42,058 nucleotides of DNA. It comes from a virus. Shown one piece after another: positions 1 through 6,212 of the stretch; within the stretch, counting starts at the first letter, position 1; each line of letters starts with the position of its first letter. The position numbers were made by a program, and so were the translations under genes. Below the pieces are notes generated by a model, which searched no databases, was not told the DNA's origin, and saw nothing but the letters and a program-made list of their open reading frames with translations. The DNA is taken from positions 1-42,058 of the IMG/VR virus record IMGVR_UViG_3300035698_010598. One strand, written 5' to 3'.

Positions 1-11
1 CTGACGGACAG
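1..11. repeat. terminal direct repeat, left copy
   Basis: The first 11 bases (CTGACGGACAG) are identical to the last 11 bases of the window (42048-42058). This suggests a contig that closes on itself, or a very short physical repeat. Eleven bases is too short to prove either, but the gene layout reads naturally across the join. Confidence 0.7.
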
Positions 12-16
12 TATTA

Positions 17-48
17 GGGGGGTATGGGGTACCCCCTCCCCTGGGGGG
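17..48. other. G/C-run hairpin, possible G-quadruplex
   Basis: The stretch has a run of six G (17-22), a run of four G (26-29), C runs (32-36, 38-41) and six G again (43-48). It includes the perfect palindrome GGGGTACCCC at 26-35. It can fold as a hairpin on either strand or as a G-quadruplex on the + strand. It lies in the non-coding gap between the end of the lysis genes and the terminase genes, so a terminator or a packaging-site role is possible. No function is shown. Confidence 0.45.
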
Positions 49-64
49 TTGTGAGGACACATAT

Positions 65-325
65 GCAAGGTGGTTGATACGTTGATATCAATACATGTTG
101 ATACGTAGACAAGAGGGCATATCAATGGATGTGTATATGTTTATATGTTGATATCAATATATGTTTGGTTGTTGATAAGAGGATATCAAGAAAGGTTGAT
201 GTGTGTGTATCAATGGATGTTGATATCCAGATATGCACATATCAAGACTCGTTGCTTTGGGGTATATGTGGCCAGGCACCGTGGTTAATATGTGGATATG
301 TGGATATGTGTATATGCGTATAGGT
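65..325. repeat. non-coding region with GTTGATA / TATCAA repeats
   Basis: This region has no credible gene. It holds about seven GTTGAT motifs (near 73, 81, 97, 147, 171, 195 and 217) and about six inverted TATCAA motifs. Two copies form the perfect 10-bp palindrome TTGATATCAA at 82-91 and 148-157, and the block ATATGTGGATATGTGTATATG follows near 290-315. On a circular map it lies upstream of the leftward terminase operon and downstream of the lysis genes. Clustered short repeats in both orientations suit an origin, a packaging site or a binding array for a regulator. Which one cannot be told from sequence. Confidence 0.6.
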
Positions 326-336
326 GGGCGTGCTTC

Positions 337-477
337 TTACTCAGACTTTATGAACATTACAAGTGCACCCAGGATCATAAGCGCCGCATCGTCTTGACTG
401 ATAAAATATAACCCGCCAGCTAAACAGGACAGGCAAACAATAATCGTGACGTTGGTCGTTGGTACGAATTTGCTCAT
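337..477 (-). CDS. small two-helix membrane protein (holin/antiholin-like)
   Basis: The product is 46 residues. Its ATG overlaps the stop of the upstream lipase-like gene as ATGA, which indicates translational coupling and fixes the start; the longer in-frame start at 558 would lie inside that gene. A hydrophobic helix (about residues 9-26) is followed by QDD and a second, shorter hydrophobic segment ending in KSE. It is the last gene of the lysis cassette. A second holin, an antiholin or a spanin-like accessory are possible. No family was recognised. Confidence 0.6.
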   Translation of the reverse strand: MSKFVPTTNVTIIVCLSCLAGGLYFISQDDAALMILGALVMFIKSE

Positions 478-1094
478 AGCTTGTGGTATCCTTGGTTGGG
501 TTGTGGCTTGGTGTCTGGCCTTGTGTCTGGTTCCATGTCCTTGACGAACGATAACCACCTGCCCATGAGGTGGTCTGATATACTAATGCCACAATGGTCA
601 TCAAGCGCTTGGATTGTTTTACATGTAGGATGCCGGAACGATACACAAGCAAGCTTTGAAACAATATCGTCCGGGTCAAGGAAAATGGTACAATTGTCCA
701 TTGCTTTGTCGGTCCATGGTCGCAAGGATCTGGCCGGTGCAAACGCCACACAATATTTAGGTAGGAATAATTTATTGAAAGCTATTGCTTCAGCACCGCC
801 CTTTGAGTGGCCGCATACCAGGATATCAACAGTAAACCGTGGACAGTGATTGTGTATATCCATGGCTGCTTGGTACGCCGAACTCTTGACACCCTTGGTT
901 GACCATAGGTTAAGATTCTCCCACCAGTCAGCCAGCTCGTTGGTCCCTGGTATCGCCAGCACCATCAAGGGTTTCCCACGATACATGGTTATTTTATACT
1001 GATACTCTGTGGTACCAAGGTCGCGATTGTTTTTATACGCTGCCTGGATTGCCTTTGCTGCTATTAGATATAAGTTTTTTTGGTCTTGATCCAT
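474..1094 (-). CDS. lipase-like alpha/beta-hydrolase (class 3 type)
   Basis: The 206-residue protein has the nucleophile elbow GHSKGG at about 95-100 (Ser97), an upstream IPGTN loop (48-52) that fits the oxyanion hole, a FLDPDD segment with candidate acids (140-143), and SDH with a candidate catalytic His175. This order Ser-Asp-His fits class 3 lipases and phage lipase-like proteins. The start is placed at the second ATG because GGAG lies 9 bases before it; the ATG at 1109 has no such site. The 5' end overlaps the holin-like gene and the stop overlaps the next start. Position in the lysis cassette suggests action on host membrane lipids or esters. No signal peptide is visible, so it would need release by the holin. 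The substrate is unknown. Confidence 0.75.
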   Translation of the reverse strand: MDQDQKNLYLIAAKAIQAAYKNNRDLGTTEYQYKITMYRGKPLMVLAIPGTNELADWWENLNLWSTKGVKSSAYQAAMDIHNHCPRFTVDILVCGHSKGGAEAIAFNKLFLPKYCVAFAPARSLRPWTDKAMDNCTIFLDPDDIVSKLACVSFRHPTCKTIQALDDHCGISISDHLMGRWLSFVKDMEPDTRPDTKPQPNQGYHKL

Positions 1095-1243
1095 TGTTTG
1101 AGTCTCCATATCCAGTGGATTATTTGTATTACGCCCAGGATTGTCGACACAAAGATCAATCCTTCTTTAGGTGTAGCCGGGCAGATTGAAACTATAAAGC
1201 CCCACAGAGCTGTGAACCAGGGGTTATTTTTAAGAAATTCCAT
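1064..1243 (-). CDS. holin-like small membrane protein
   Basis: The 59-residue product begins MEFLKNNPWF. It has two hydrophobic helices (about 9-21 and 29-46) separated by a short CPATPKEG turn, and a basic tail ending RLKQWIKTKKTYI. Size, two-helix layout and charged C-terminus match phage holins. GAGG lies about 10 bases upstream of the ATG. Its 3' end overlaps the lipase-like gene, typical of a lysis cassette. The holin role is inferred from topology and place, not from a recognised family. Confidence 0.65.
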   Translation of the reverse strand: MEFLKNNPWFTALWGFIVSICPATPKEGLIFVSTILGVIQIIHWIWRLKQWIKTKKTYI

Positions 1244-1363
1244 ATACTAAACACCTCGTTGCATTATTTAAACAAACCGTGAAAAAAATAAACTCCAAAA
1301 CCTATTGTTTTTGCCATGTTCAATACTTTTTAGGCCTACGTTGTGCATAGTAGCGCAACCCCT

Positions 1364-1765
1364 TTAAAACGTTGATTCAATAGACAGTGTGGCGATGTCA
1401 CGAAAACAAGACAGAACTTCACCCAGGCATTTTGATGACATATTTGTTTGTAGGATGCCATGAGTACCCGTTCTTAATTGCATACCAGGCAGGATACAAC
1501 CCCTTGTATGTGATATCTTATTGCCTGGATGGATGGAAATATCAACTCTATCGTGGACATTGCATACTTTTATACATGTTCGATTAAACCGACTGGACCG
1601 GTATTTTTTTATTGCGTAGTTACCTGGAGGGATGCAGGATATTGATTGCTGGTTCTGGCGATAGGGAAGCTCAAGGGTAAAACCTTTTGTGATTGTGTCA
1701 ACCGATATGACACCAATAGTATAGAGGTGAGTCTGTTCTACCCGTAGGATTTTTATAATCGTCAT
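1364..1765 (-). CDS. DUF5675 family protein, possible cell-wall enzyme
   Basis: The 133-residue protein shows the pattern I associate with DUF5675: a tLELP stretch near 30-34, a CIPPGNY motif at 44-50, ISIHPGN at 76-82 and TRGCILPG at 87-94. The spaced His79 and Cys90 recall L,D-transpeptidase-like folds, so a role on peptidoglycan is plausible but unproven. It is the first gene of the leftward lysis cassette, with AAGGGG 9 bases before its ATG and a good promoter about 60 bases upstream. No muramidase or amidase gene was found elsewhere in the window, which makes this a candidate endolysin substitute. Confidence 0.6.
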   Translation of the reverse strand: MTIIKILRVEQTHLYTIGVISVDTITKGFTLELPYRQNQQSISCIPPGNYAIKKYRSSRFNRTCIKVCNVHDRVDISIHPGNKISHTRGCILPGMQLRTGTHGILQTNMSSKCLGEVLSCFRDIATLSIESTF

Positions 1766-1828
1766 TATTAAACCCCTTTTGGCTGTTGGTTATTATTTAT
1801 TTGTTTGTTGGCTTAAAAACATACCATG

Positions 1829-1857
1829 TTTATAAAGTTTTTTTGGATGGATTGCAA
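1829..1857 (-). promoter_or_regulatory. sigma70-type promoter of the lysis cassette
   Basis: On the - strand TTGCAA (1852-1857) and TATAAA (1829-1834) are separated by exactly 17 bases. Transcription would begin near 1822, about 57 bases before the DUF5675 gene, with its ribosome site in between. It is one of the best promoter matches in the window. Confidence 0.55.
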
Positions 1858-1975
1858 GAGGATAATATATAGTTATTTTAGTGGGTTGTGGTTGCTTGGT
1901 TGGTTGTGCTTTGTGTAACGTATATAATAAGGTATAAATAAATGTAAATAAAATGAAATTAAATGATATTTAGGG

Positions 1976-2003
1976 TTGACTTGTACGTTATACAGCGTAT
2001 ATT
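1976..2003 (+). promoter_or_regulatory. sigma70-type promoter of the rightward early module
   Basis: TTGACT (1976-1981) and TATATT (1998-2003) are 16 bases apart, just before the first rightward gene. The spacer holds the imperfect dyad TACGTTATACAGCGTA, and TAACGTA occurs inverted at 1917-1923, so a regulator, perhaps one of the two XRE proteins, could bind here. It is divergent from the lysis promoter. The region 1858-1975 shows only AT-rich sequence. Confidence 0.6.
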
Positions 2004-2045
2004 GGATACATGGAAAACAAACAGAGAAACAACAAGGGTGACAAA

Positions 2046-2210
2046 ATGACAAAAAAAGAAATTGTTTTTAAAATTATGGTCGTATTATATGGCTATGTAG
2101 ATGAAACAAATATTGAAAAGTTTAACGAGTTAATGAACTGCAAAAGGTCCGAATTAACTCATAACTACAATTATTTTTTAAATCCACAACCACAAATAAC
2201 AGGAGAATAA
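2046..2210 (+). CDS. hypothetical protein
   Basis: A 54-residue product beginning MTKKEIVFKI with no recognised family. It is the first gene of the rightward module. The start at 2046 is preferred because AAGGGTG lies just upstream; an in-frame ATG at 2010 would fall at the predicted transcription start and have almost no leader. The body is mixed charged and hydrophobic with a Tyr/Asn-rich C-terminus. Probably a small early phage protein. Confidence 0.5.
   Translation: MTKKEIVFKIMVVLYGYVDETNIEKFNELMNCKRSELTHNYNYFLNPQPQITGE
2191..2210 (+). repeat. 20-bp repeated leader with Shine-Dalgarno site (copy 1)
   Basis: The 20 bases CACAAATAACAGGAGAATAA occur here and again at 2552-2571, each time carrying the ribosome site of a rightward gene. 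In copy 1 the ATG follows after 5 bases. In copy 2 it follows after 9 more bases, at 2581. The duplication suggests that the two small genes arose with a shared leader. Confidence 0.75.
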
Positions 2211-2214
2211 AACA

Positions 2215-2469
2215 ATGACACAAAGAATTACAAACCAAATGTTAGATGCAAGGGTTTCCTATCTAAACAGTATAGTCGGTATCAAAGAACCAGTATCATA
2301 TAAAACAATTGGCGGGTATGCTGTCTATTCTGCTTATGGTTCTACTGGCATAGAAAAGGTTGTATCTGATTCTGGAGCTGTTACCACAATCGTACCATTG
2401 GGGACCAAAAAAGTAACCTTTAACAGGCTTTGCTCTTTTATCGACGGAATAGTGGCAGCTAAAAAATAA
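2215..2469 (+). CDS. hypothetical protein
   Basis: The 84-residue product begins MTQRITNQML. AGGAG lies about 10 bases before the ATG, inside the repeated 20-bp leader. It looks like a small soluble alpha/beta protein with a Gly/Tyr-rich centre (GGYAVYSAYGSTG) and a C-terminus NRLCSFIDGIVAAKK. It belongs to the early module; no family or function was recognised. Confidence 0.65.
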   Translation: MTQRITNQMLDARVSYLNSIVGIKEPVSYKTIGGYAVYSAYGSTGIEKVVSDSGAVTTIVPLGTKKVTFNRLCSFIDGIVAAKK

Positions 2470-2486
2470 TTGGTCTGCTCCTGATA

Positions 2487-2532
2487 ATAGACACAATCAC
2501 CCACAATCACATTGATAATTGATTGTGTCTAT
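2487..2532. other. 13-bp perfect inverted repeat (stem-loop)
   Basis: ATAGACACAATCA at 2487-2499 is the exact reverse complement of 2520-2532, with a 20-base loop that itself repeats CACAATCA. It follows the stop of the 2215-2469 gene. There is no T-run after it, so it is more likely an RNA-stabilising or attenuating stem than a full terminator. Confidence 0.5.
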
Positions 2533-2580
2533 CCTTGAGAAGTTAACCAAACACAAATAACAGGAGAATAATTAAAATAA

Positions 2581-2754
2581 ATGGATTTTTTAACAGCTAA
2601 ACAATTAATCGAATACGAGAATAAAAAGAGTTCAATAACTATTTATCCTATAAAACATATGGTCTGTATTAATGGTTTTAAATATTTTAAAGTATCTCAT
2701 GGTACCTTGAACAGATTTAAGTATTATAAGAAAACTGGTTTTTTGGTCAAATAG
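2581..2754 (+). CDS. hypothetical small basic protein
   Basis: A 57-residue product, MDFLTAKQLIEYENKKSSIT onward, rich in Lys, Tyr and Phe and ending KKTGFLVK. The second copy of the 20-bp leader with AGGAGA lies upstream, though the spacing to this ATG (about 13-14 bases) is long. The N-terminal LTAKQLIEY resembles the start of small DNA-binding or excisionase-like helices, but that is only a hint. Downstream, AAAGGAG for the next gene begins right after its stop. Confidence 0.5.
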   Translation: MDFLTAKQLIEYENKKSSITIYPIKHMVCINGFKYFKVSHGTLNRFKYYKKTGFLVK

Positions 2755-2770
2755 TTTAAAGGAGAATATT

Positions 2771-3091
2771 ATGATAAAACTAAATAGTAAAAAGTTTGCT
2801 GAAAGTGAAAAAGAGTTTACCAATTCTTTGTTTGAAAAAGATGGTACTTGTGTCGGTTATGCTAAAAGGCTTAAACGTAAAATAAAATTAATGGATCATA
2901 ACAAAGAATTGATTGGAGTTATCGCAAAGAATAACGTTTTAGGGCTTGCTACAAAACAAAAAGACGGTAAATATTGGTATTCTTATGGTGATATCCCATT
3001 AATAGGCAAATATGAACCTATCAGATTTCACAACGATATTGCTCCTCTTGTTTTGGGAGTGGATAGTTTAGGTAGGTATTTTAAAGGATAA
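2771..3091 (+). CDS. hypothetical protein
   Basis: The 106-residue product has AAAGGAGAATATT directly before its ATG. It is lysine-rich, with a charged N-terminal half (KKFAESEKEF) and a C-terminal half with aromatic residues (YWYSYGDIP, GRYFKG). No domain was recognised. A clear intrinsic terminator follows it, so it ends a transcription segment of the early module. Confidence 0.6.
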   Translation: MIKLNSKKFAESEKEFTNSLFEKDGTCVGYAKRLKRKIKLMDHNKELIGVIAKNNVLGLATKQKDGKYWYSYGDIPLIGKYEPIRFHNDIAPLVLGVDSLGRYFKG

Positions 3092-3103
3092 CCATCCAAA
3101 AGC

Positions 3104-3130
3104 GCCCGGTCTAACAAGCCGGGCATTTTT
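3104..3130 (+). terminator. intrinsic terminator
   Basis: The stem GCCCGG (3104-3109) / CCGGGC (3119-3124) has a 9-base loop and is followed by ATTTTT. It lies 13 bases after the stop of the 2771-3091 gene. The GC-rich stem stands out in an AT-rich region. Confidence 0.8.
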
Positions 3131-3180
3131 ATATTTAAATATTAACAACCACTAAACCCTTTAAAGGAGGTATATCTAAA

Positions 3181-3447
3181 ATGAAAACAATAAAAGCAGG
3201 TAATGTATATAATGATAAAAGACAAGACTTTATTGTCATAGACAATGAATATATAGATCCTGAATTTGATGACAACCTTGTTGTGGTTGGAATGACTGTA
3301 TCTGAATTAACTGATAAAAAAGCACTTGAGTCAAGATTGAATGATCTTATCAGCGACCGGACAGGATTATCAGAATGTAATATTGACATGAATAGTATTA
3401 ATGAAGCTATTGAGTTTTTACAAGATAAAATATCTGTTATAATGTGA
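3181..3447 (+). CDS. hypothetical acidic protein
   Basis: The 88-residue product is acidic (YIDPEFDDNLVVVG) with a long C-terminal helix (ALESRLNDL through EAIEFLQDKISVIM). No family was recognised. AAAGGAGG precedes the ATG within the palindrome CCTTTAAAGG, and the same CCCTTTAAAGGAGGTAT leader stands before the next gene, so the two probably share control of translation. Confidence 0.6.
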   Translation: MKTIKAGNVYNDKRQDFIVIDNEYIDPEFDDNLVVVGMTVSELTDKKALESRLNDLISDRTGLSECNIDMNSINEAIEFLQDKISVIM

Positions 3448-3490
3448 AATAATAAAAACAAATAAACAACCCTTTAAAGGAGGTATCTCT

Positions 3491-3703
3491 ATGCTTTTTA
3501 AACGATTGTCGTTGTATTTTTGTGTCTTAATTCTGGGCATTGGTTTAGGTTATTCTTGGCGAATCTATCACAATTCTATCCAACCGATTAACAGGTTGCC
3601 TATTGCTAGTGTATATTATGCTGATATTGCTTATGATGCTACCAACATTTTAACTCATAAGATTGCCAGAAAATACTTAACAGGAGGAACCAGACATGAG
3701 TAG
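3491..3703 (+). CDS. small membrane-anchored hypothetical protein
   Basis: The 70-residue product has one N-terminal hydrophobic helix (about 6-22, LSLYFCVLILGIGLGYS) followed by a soluble tail. The charge pattern suggests the tail faces the periplasm or, if the helix is cleaved, is exported. The leader CCCTTTAAAGGAGGTAT repeats that of the previous gene. Its end overlaps the XRE gene by 8 bases. Confidence 0.6.
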   Translation: MLFKRLSLYFCVLILGIGLGYSWRIYHNSIQPINRLPIASVYYADIAYDATNILTHKIARKYLTGGTRHE

Positions 3704-3911
3704 GTCGTTAAGATATAAATCAAAATACAAACCGATTAAAGACTTAGCTGTTTTTCTAAAAGCTTTTAGAGCAAAGAAAGGATTTACTCAAGCACAACTG
3801 GCAGAAAAACTCGATATTTCCATTAGGACGATACAACAGTGGGAACAAGGATACAACCACAACCAGGCCATTTTGCCGTTGTTAAACCTTGCCATAGAAT
3901 TTATCGAATGA
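3696..3911 (+). CDS. XRE-family helix-turn-helix regulator
   Basis: The 71-residue protein is one HTH_3 domain: TQAQLAEKLDISIRTIQQWE (31-50) gives the two helices of the DNA-reading motif, preceded by a basic N-terminus. AGGAGG lies 9 bases before the ATG, inside the overlapping upstream gene. As a short Cro-like protein in the rightward module it probably acts on the promoters near 1829-2003 or on the palindrome at 17829-17860. The target is inferred. Confidence 0.85.
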   Translation: MSRSLRYKSKYKPIKDLAVFLKAFRAKKGFTQAQLAEKLDISIRTIQQWEQGYNHNQAILPLLNLAIEFIE

Positions 3912-3940
3912 TGGAAAAAAGCCGAAAGGGTGGATAAAAA

Positions 3941-4210
3941 ATGATAACACAACCAGGATTTGGAATTTATCAAAAAGAAAATAATAGCCCGTTAAAATCA
4001 GAAATAAACCATGAACCAATAGAAGGAACTCCGCATACTGGGTTCGGCTGGTGTGCTGGATGTTTACAACACCATTTTTATAACTGGTTAGAATTAAACC
4101 AAAAGGATGATCGTTGTCAAATTTGCAGCGAAAGGAGGGTTGAAATTGCTATAAATGAAGAAAGAAGAGTAGCAAAAATAATAGAAAACAGATATAAAAG
4201 CAAACGATAA
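3941..4210 (+). CDS. zinc-finger protein
   Basis: The 89-residue product has CxxC (38, 41), a HH pair (44-45) and a second CxxC (59, 62), a likely zinc-binding cluster, followed by a charged helix ending RYKSKR. AAAGGGTGG precedes the ATG. Its last eight codons and stop form the beginning of the 52-bp tandem repeat, so the repeat array grew out of this gene's 3' end. A nucleic-acid or protein-binding role is likely; no family was recognised. Confidence 0.6.
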   Translation: MITQPGFGIYQKENNSPLKSEINHEPIEGTPHTGFGWCAGCLQHHFYNWLELNQKDDRCQICSERRVEIAINEERRVAKIIENRYKSKR

Positions 4211-4342
4211 TCTAATAATAAAAAAGCAGACACTTATTAACAGATATAAAAGCAAACGATAATCTAATAATAAAAAAGCAGACACTTATTAACAGATATA
4301 AAAGCAAACGATAATCTAATAATAAAAAAGCAGACACTTATT
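4187..4342 (+). repeat. three perfect 52-bp tandem repeats
   Basis: Copies lie at 4187-4238, 4239-4290 and 4291-4342. Each starts with AACAGATATAAAAGCAAACG and includes the end of the 3941-4210 gene (last codons plus stop) and the stretch AAAAAAGCAGACACTTATT. The latter is the 5' arm of the terminator just downstream, so the array holds three possible left arms for one right arm. Confidence 0.95.
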
Positions 4343-4370
4343 AACGAAAAATAGAATAGTGTCTGCTTTT
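4326..4370. terminator. bidirectional terminator between converging modules
   Basis: The arms AAAAGCAGACACT (4326-4338) and AGTGTCTGCTTTT (4358-4370) pair perfectly over 13 bp with a 19-base loop. On the + strand the stem ends in CTTTT; on the - strand it ends in CTTTTTTATTA. It separates the rightward early module from the leftward HNH/primase genes. Bases 4371-4462 hold a CGCGCGCGATCG stretch and no gene. Confidence 0.8.
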
Positions 4371-4462
4371 CTATACCACTAAATACAAACAACCGGCACC
4401 CATTATAGGTTATTGACGCGCGCGATCGAAAAAAACTGTCTGGTACTCTCTCTCTATAATCA

Positions 4463-4738
4463 TTAAAGCTCCCTCAACCTTTCGTACAAAAAGTGTTTTC
4501 TTCTTATCTCCGCTTTTGTCGGGTGTCTGTGGCCTTTATTCAGATTACACAATGGATGGCACAAAACCATGTTATTTCTTAACTTGTTGCCTTGGGATTT
4601 GGGATAAAAATGATCAAATGTATAATTATTTTCATCGTCCCCGTGGATATCATTCATTTTTTTCAAGCAATAAAAACACCTTTCGTTTTGTGCGCCATAC
4701 ATTTTTTTTTCTTGTTTTTTAGAAATGTTTATTATCAT
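4463..4738 (-). CDS. HNH endonuclease
   Basis: The 91-residue protein has CFYC (21-24), FDHFYP with the catalytic DH (42-43), an Asn-rich NKLRNN (51-56) and CHPLCNLNKG (60-69). This is a complete HNH fold with a structural zinc site. The start at 4738 overlaps the primase stop as ATGA, with GGGGTG just upstream; a longer reading from 4777 has no such support. It is the last gene of the replication block. It could be a homing nuclease or act in DNA processing; HNH genes next to replication genes are common in phages. Confidence 0.85.
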   Translation of the reverse strand: MIINISKKQEKKMYGAQNERCFYCLKKMNDIHGDDENNYTFDHFYPKSQGNKLRNNMVLCHPLCNLNKGHRHPTKAEIRRKHFLYERLREL

Positions 4739-6102
4739 TTTTTCACCCCAGGACCAAGAATAATTTCGGTTATACACCCAGATTTATGTTTATACCAATA
4801 GTCCCGAGGGCATTTATCCAACAACCAAACCTTTTCTTTGTTTATAAGGCAAAAATCATCCCTGAGCGACCCACAAAAAAGAAAATGAATACATTGTTTG
4901 TTCGTATATGCTTTTAGCGTTTTTTGGACTATTTTTGGCTTAATTGGTTCTTTTTCGGGTGTTTTTTGTCTATTTTTGTATTTATCGAGCGTTTTTTGTT
5001 TAAAACTGGTGTTTGTTATCAATTTTTCGGTTGTTTCTGGGTTAGAAGACAGAGTGGCAAGCCCTTTCTTAACCCAATTTTTAATATTCACATCTTTTTG
5101 AAAGTCTTCCCCTGGATCTTTCTTGTGGGATAATAGCTGCTTTATTTCTGGGTATTGTCCAGACCACCACGGAAGTTCTTTCTTCCCGGCCTCATCGTTA
5201 TCTAGGTTTATTAATCCAGATTGGTTTCTGGCATTTAGCAAGTCGTGTGTTGCCGTGTCAGGCTTGGCAGATGCGCTACCAGAAGCGAAAACTTGGCACA
5301 ACCCTTTAGACTCTTGCCACAACAGCCAACCGTCAAGCTCTGACTCTGTAATTAATGACGGATAATAATTTTGCATAACTGTTTTATCGAAGGTGTTTAT
5401 GTGCGCTTCATAATTAAAAAACCCGGTCGCAGATCCAGAAACAATGACAAACCGATTAATGGATAATGGGCTTTCCTGTCTAATCCTTAATCTAATGAGT
5501 TTTTGATTATAGAACTGCGGGATAATTAACCCTTTAGGAAGCCATAACAGCTTGTTTTTGCCGTTTTTGTGTCTTTCGGAGGGTAATCCCCACGATTCAA
5601 GGTTAAAGTTGATTGTGGCAGGGTTCCAGCCTAACCGGGCTTTTTTTATCGTCTCGTCTTTTATCCCTCTCTGGTTAAGCCATTGTCTATGCGGGATCCC
5701 GTTCGCCGACATGAGAAACTTAAAAGAAGCGAATAAAAACGTTTGAGCCTTTTGTTGCCAGACTTCTGGGGGAATTGTAATGTCTTTTGGCTTCCAAACA
5801 ATTTCGTTCTGACCCGGTTTTTCTGTTGCCGTATTCAAAGATTTAAAGCTTATACTTGGGGTTATACCAAGGTGTGTGCAAGCTTGCGTGTATGATTTTG
5901 AATGATAATCCATTATGAAGTGTATGGAGTCACCAGCTTTTTTGCATTTACGGCAAACATAGTGATTTTTGTATGGATGAATAGAAAACCTGTCATCACC
6001 AAGGCACCATGGACAGGGACCTGAGTGTTCTGCTCCACGGGTTGAAGCTTTCTTTTTATACGCTATCCCGGTGTCTTTTGAAATCAGATCTAAGATATCC
6101 AT
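4735..6102 (-). CDS. DnaG-type DNA primase (CHC2 zinc finger plus Toprim)
   Basis: The 455-residue protein begins with a CHC2-type zinc domain (CPWC at 30-33, CRKC at 50-53, then KAGDSIHFI). A middle region follows, then a Toprim-like part with ITESELDGW and the acidic LINLDNDEAGK. Such proteins make RNA primers for replication forks. The ATG at 6102 has GGAG 7 bases upstream and overlaps the stop of a 36-residue membrane peptide as TAATG. The C-terminal 130 residues are Lys-rich and unassigned. The helicase is separate (7961-9565). Confidence 0.85.
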   Translation of the reverse strand: MDILDLISKDTGIAYKKKASTRGAEHSGPCPWCLGDDRFSIHPYKNHYVCRKCKKAGDSIHFIMDYHSKSYTQACTHLGITPSISFKSLNTATEKPGQNEIVWKPKDITIPPEVWQQKAQTFLFASFKFLMSANGIPHRQWLNQRGIKDETIKKARLGWNPATINFNLESWGLPSERHKNGKNKLLWLPKGLIIPQFYNQKLIRLRIRQESPLSINRFVIVSGSATGFFNYEAHINTFDKTVMQNYYPSLITESELDGWLLWQESKGLCQVFASGSASAKPDTATHDLLNARNQSGLINLDNDEAGKKELPWWSGQYPEIKQLLSHKKDPGEDFQKDVNIKNWVKKGLATLSSNPETTEKLITNTSFKQKTLDKYKNRQKTPEKEPIKPKIVQKTLKAYTNKQCIHFLFCGSLRDDFCLINKEKVWLLDKCPRDYWYKHKSGCITEIILGPGVKK

Positions 6103-6212
6103 TATTTTTCTCCAATATGAAAATTTAATAATAAATAAGCGCAAGTTGTTATGGTTCCTAAAAAAATGAAGACTGTGAAAAAACGGTTCGTTAAATCTGT
6201 AATAATTTTCAT
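6102..6212 (-). CDS. 36-residue membrane peptide
   Basis: The peptide begins MKIITDLTNRFFTVFIF and has one hydrophobic helix (about 11-30). ACGGAGG stands upstream of the ATG, a near-perfect ribosome site, and the stop overlaps the primase start as TAATG. These two signals make it a credible gene despite its length. Its translation probably feeds the primase start. Function unknown. Confidence 0.55.
   Translation of the reverse strand: MKIITDLTNRFFTVFIFLGTITTCAYLLLNFHIGEK

Noticed and set aside
129-323. A 64-codon rightward ORF
   Set aside because: It lies wholly inside the GTTGATA repeat region, has a Cys/Val-biased composition and no ribosome site.
1245-1340. A short leftward ORF (MHNVGLKSIEHGKNNRFWSL...) before the holin-like gene
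   Set aside because: About 26 codons with a distant AAGGGG; not enough evidence.
4412-4460. Promoter-like TTGACG ... TATAAT on the + strand
   Set aside because: The spacing (over 30 bases) is far too long and it would read against the HNH gene.
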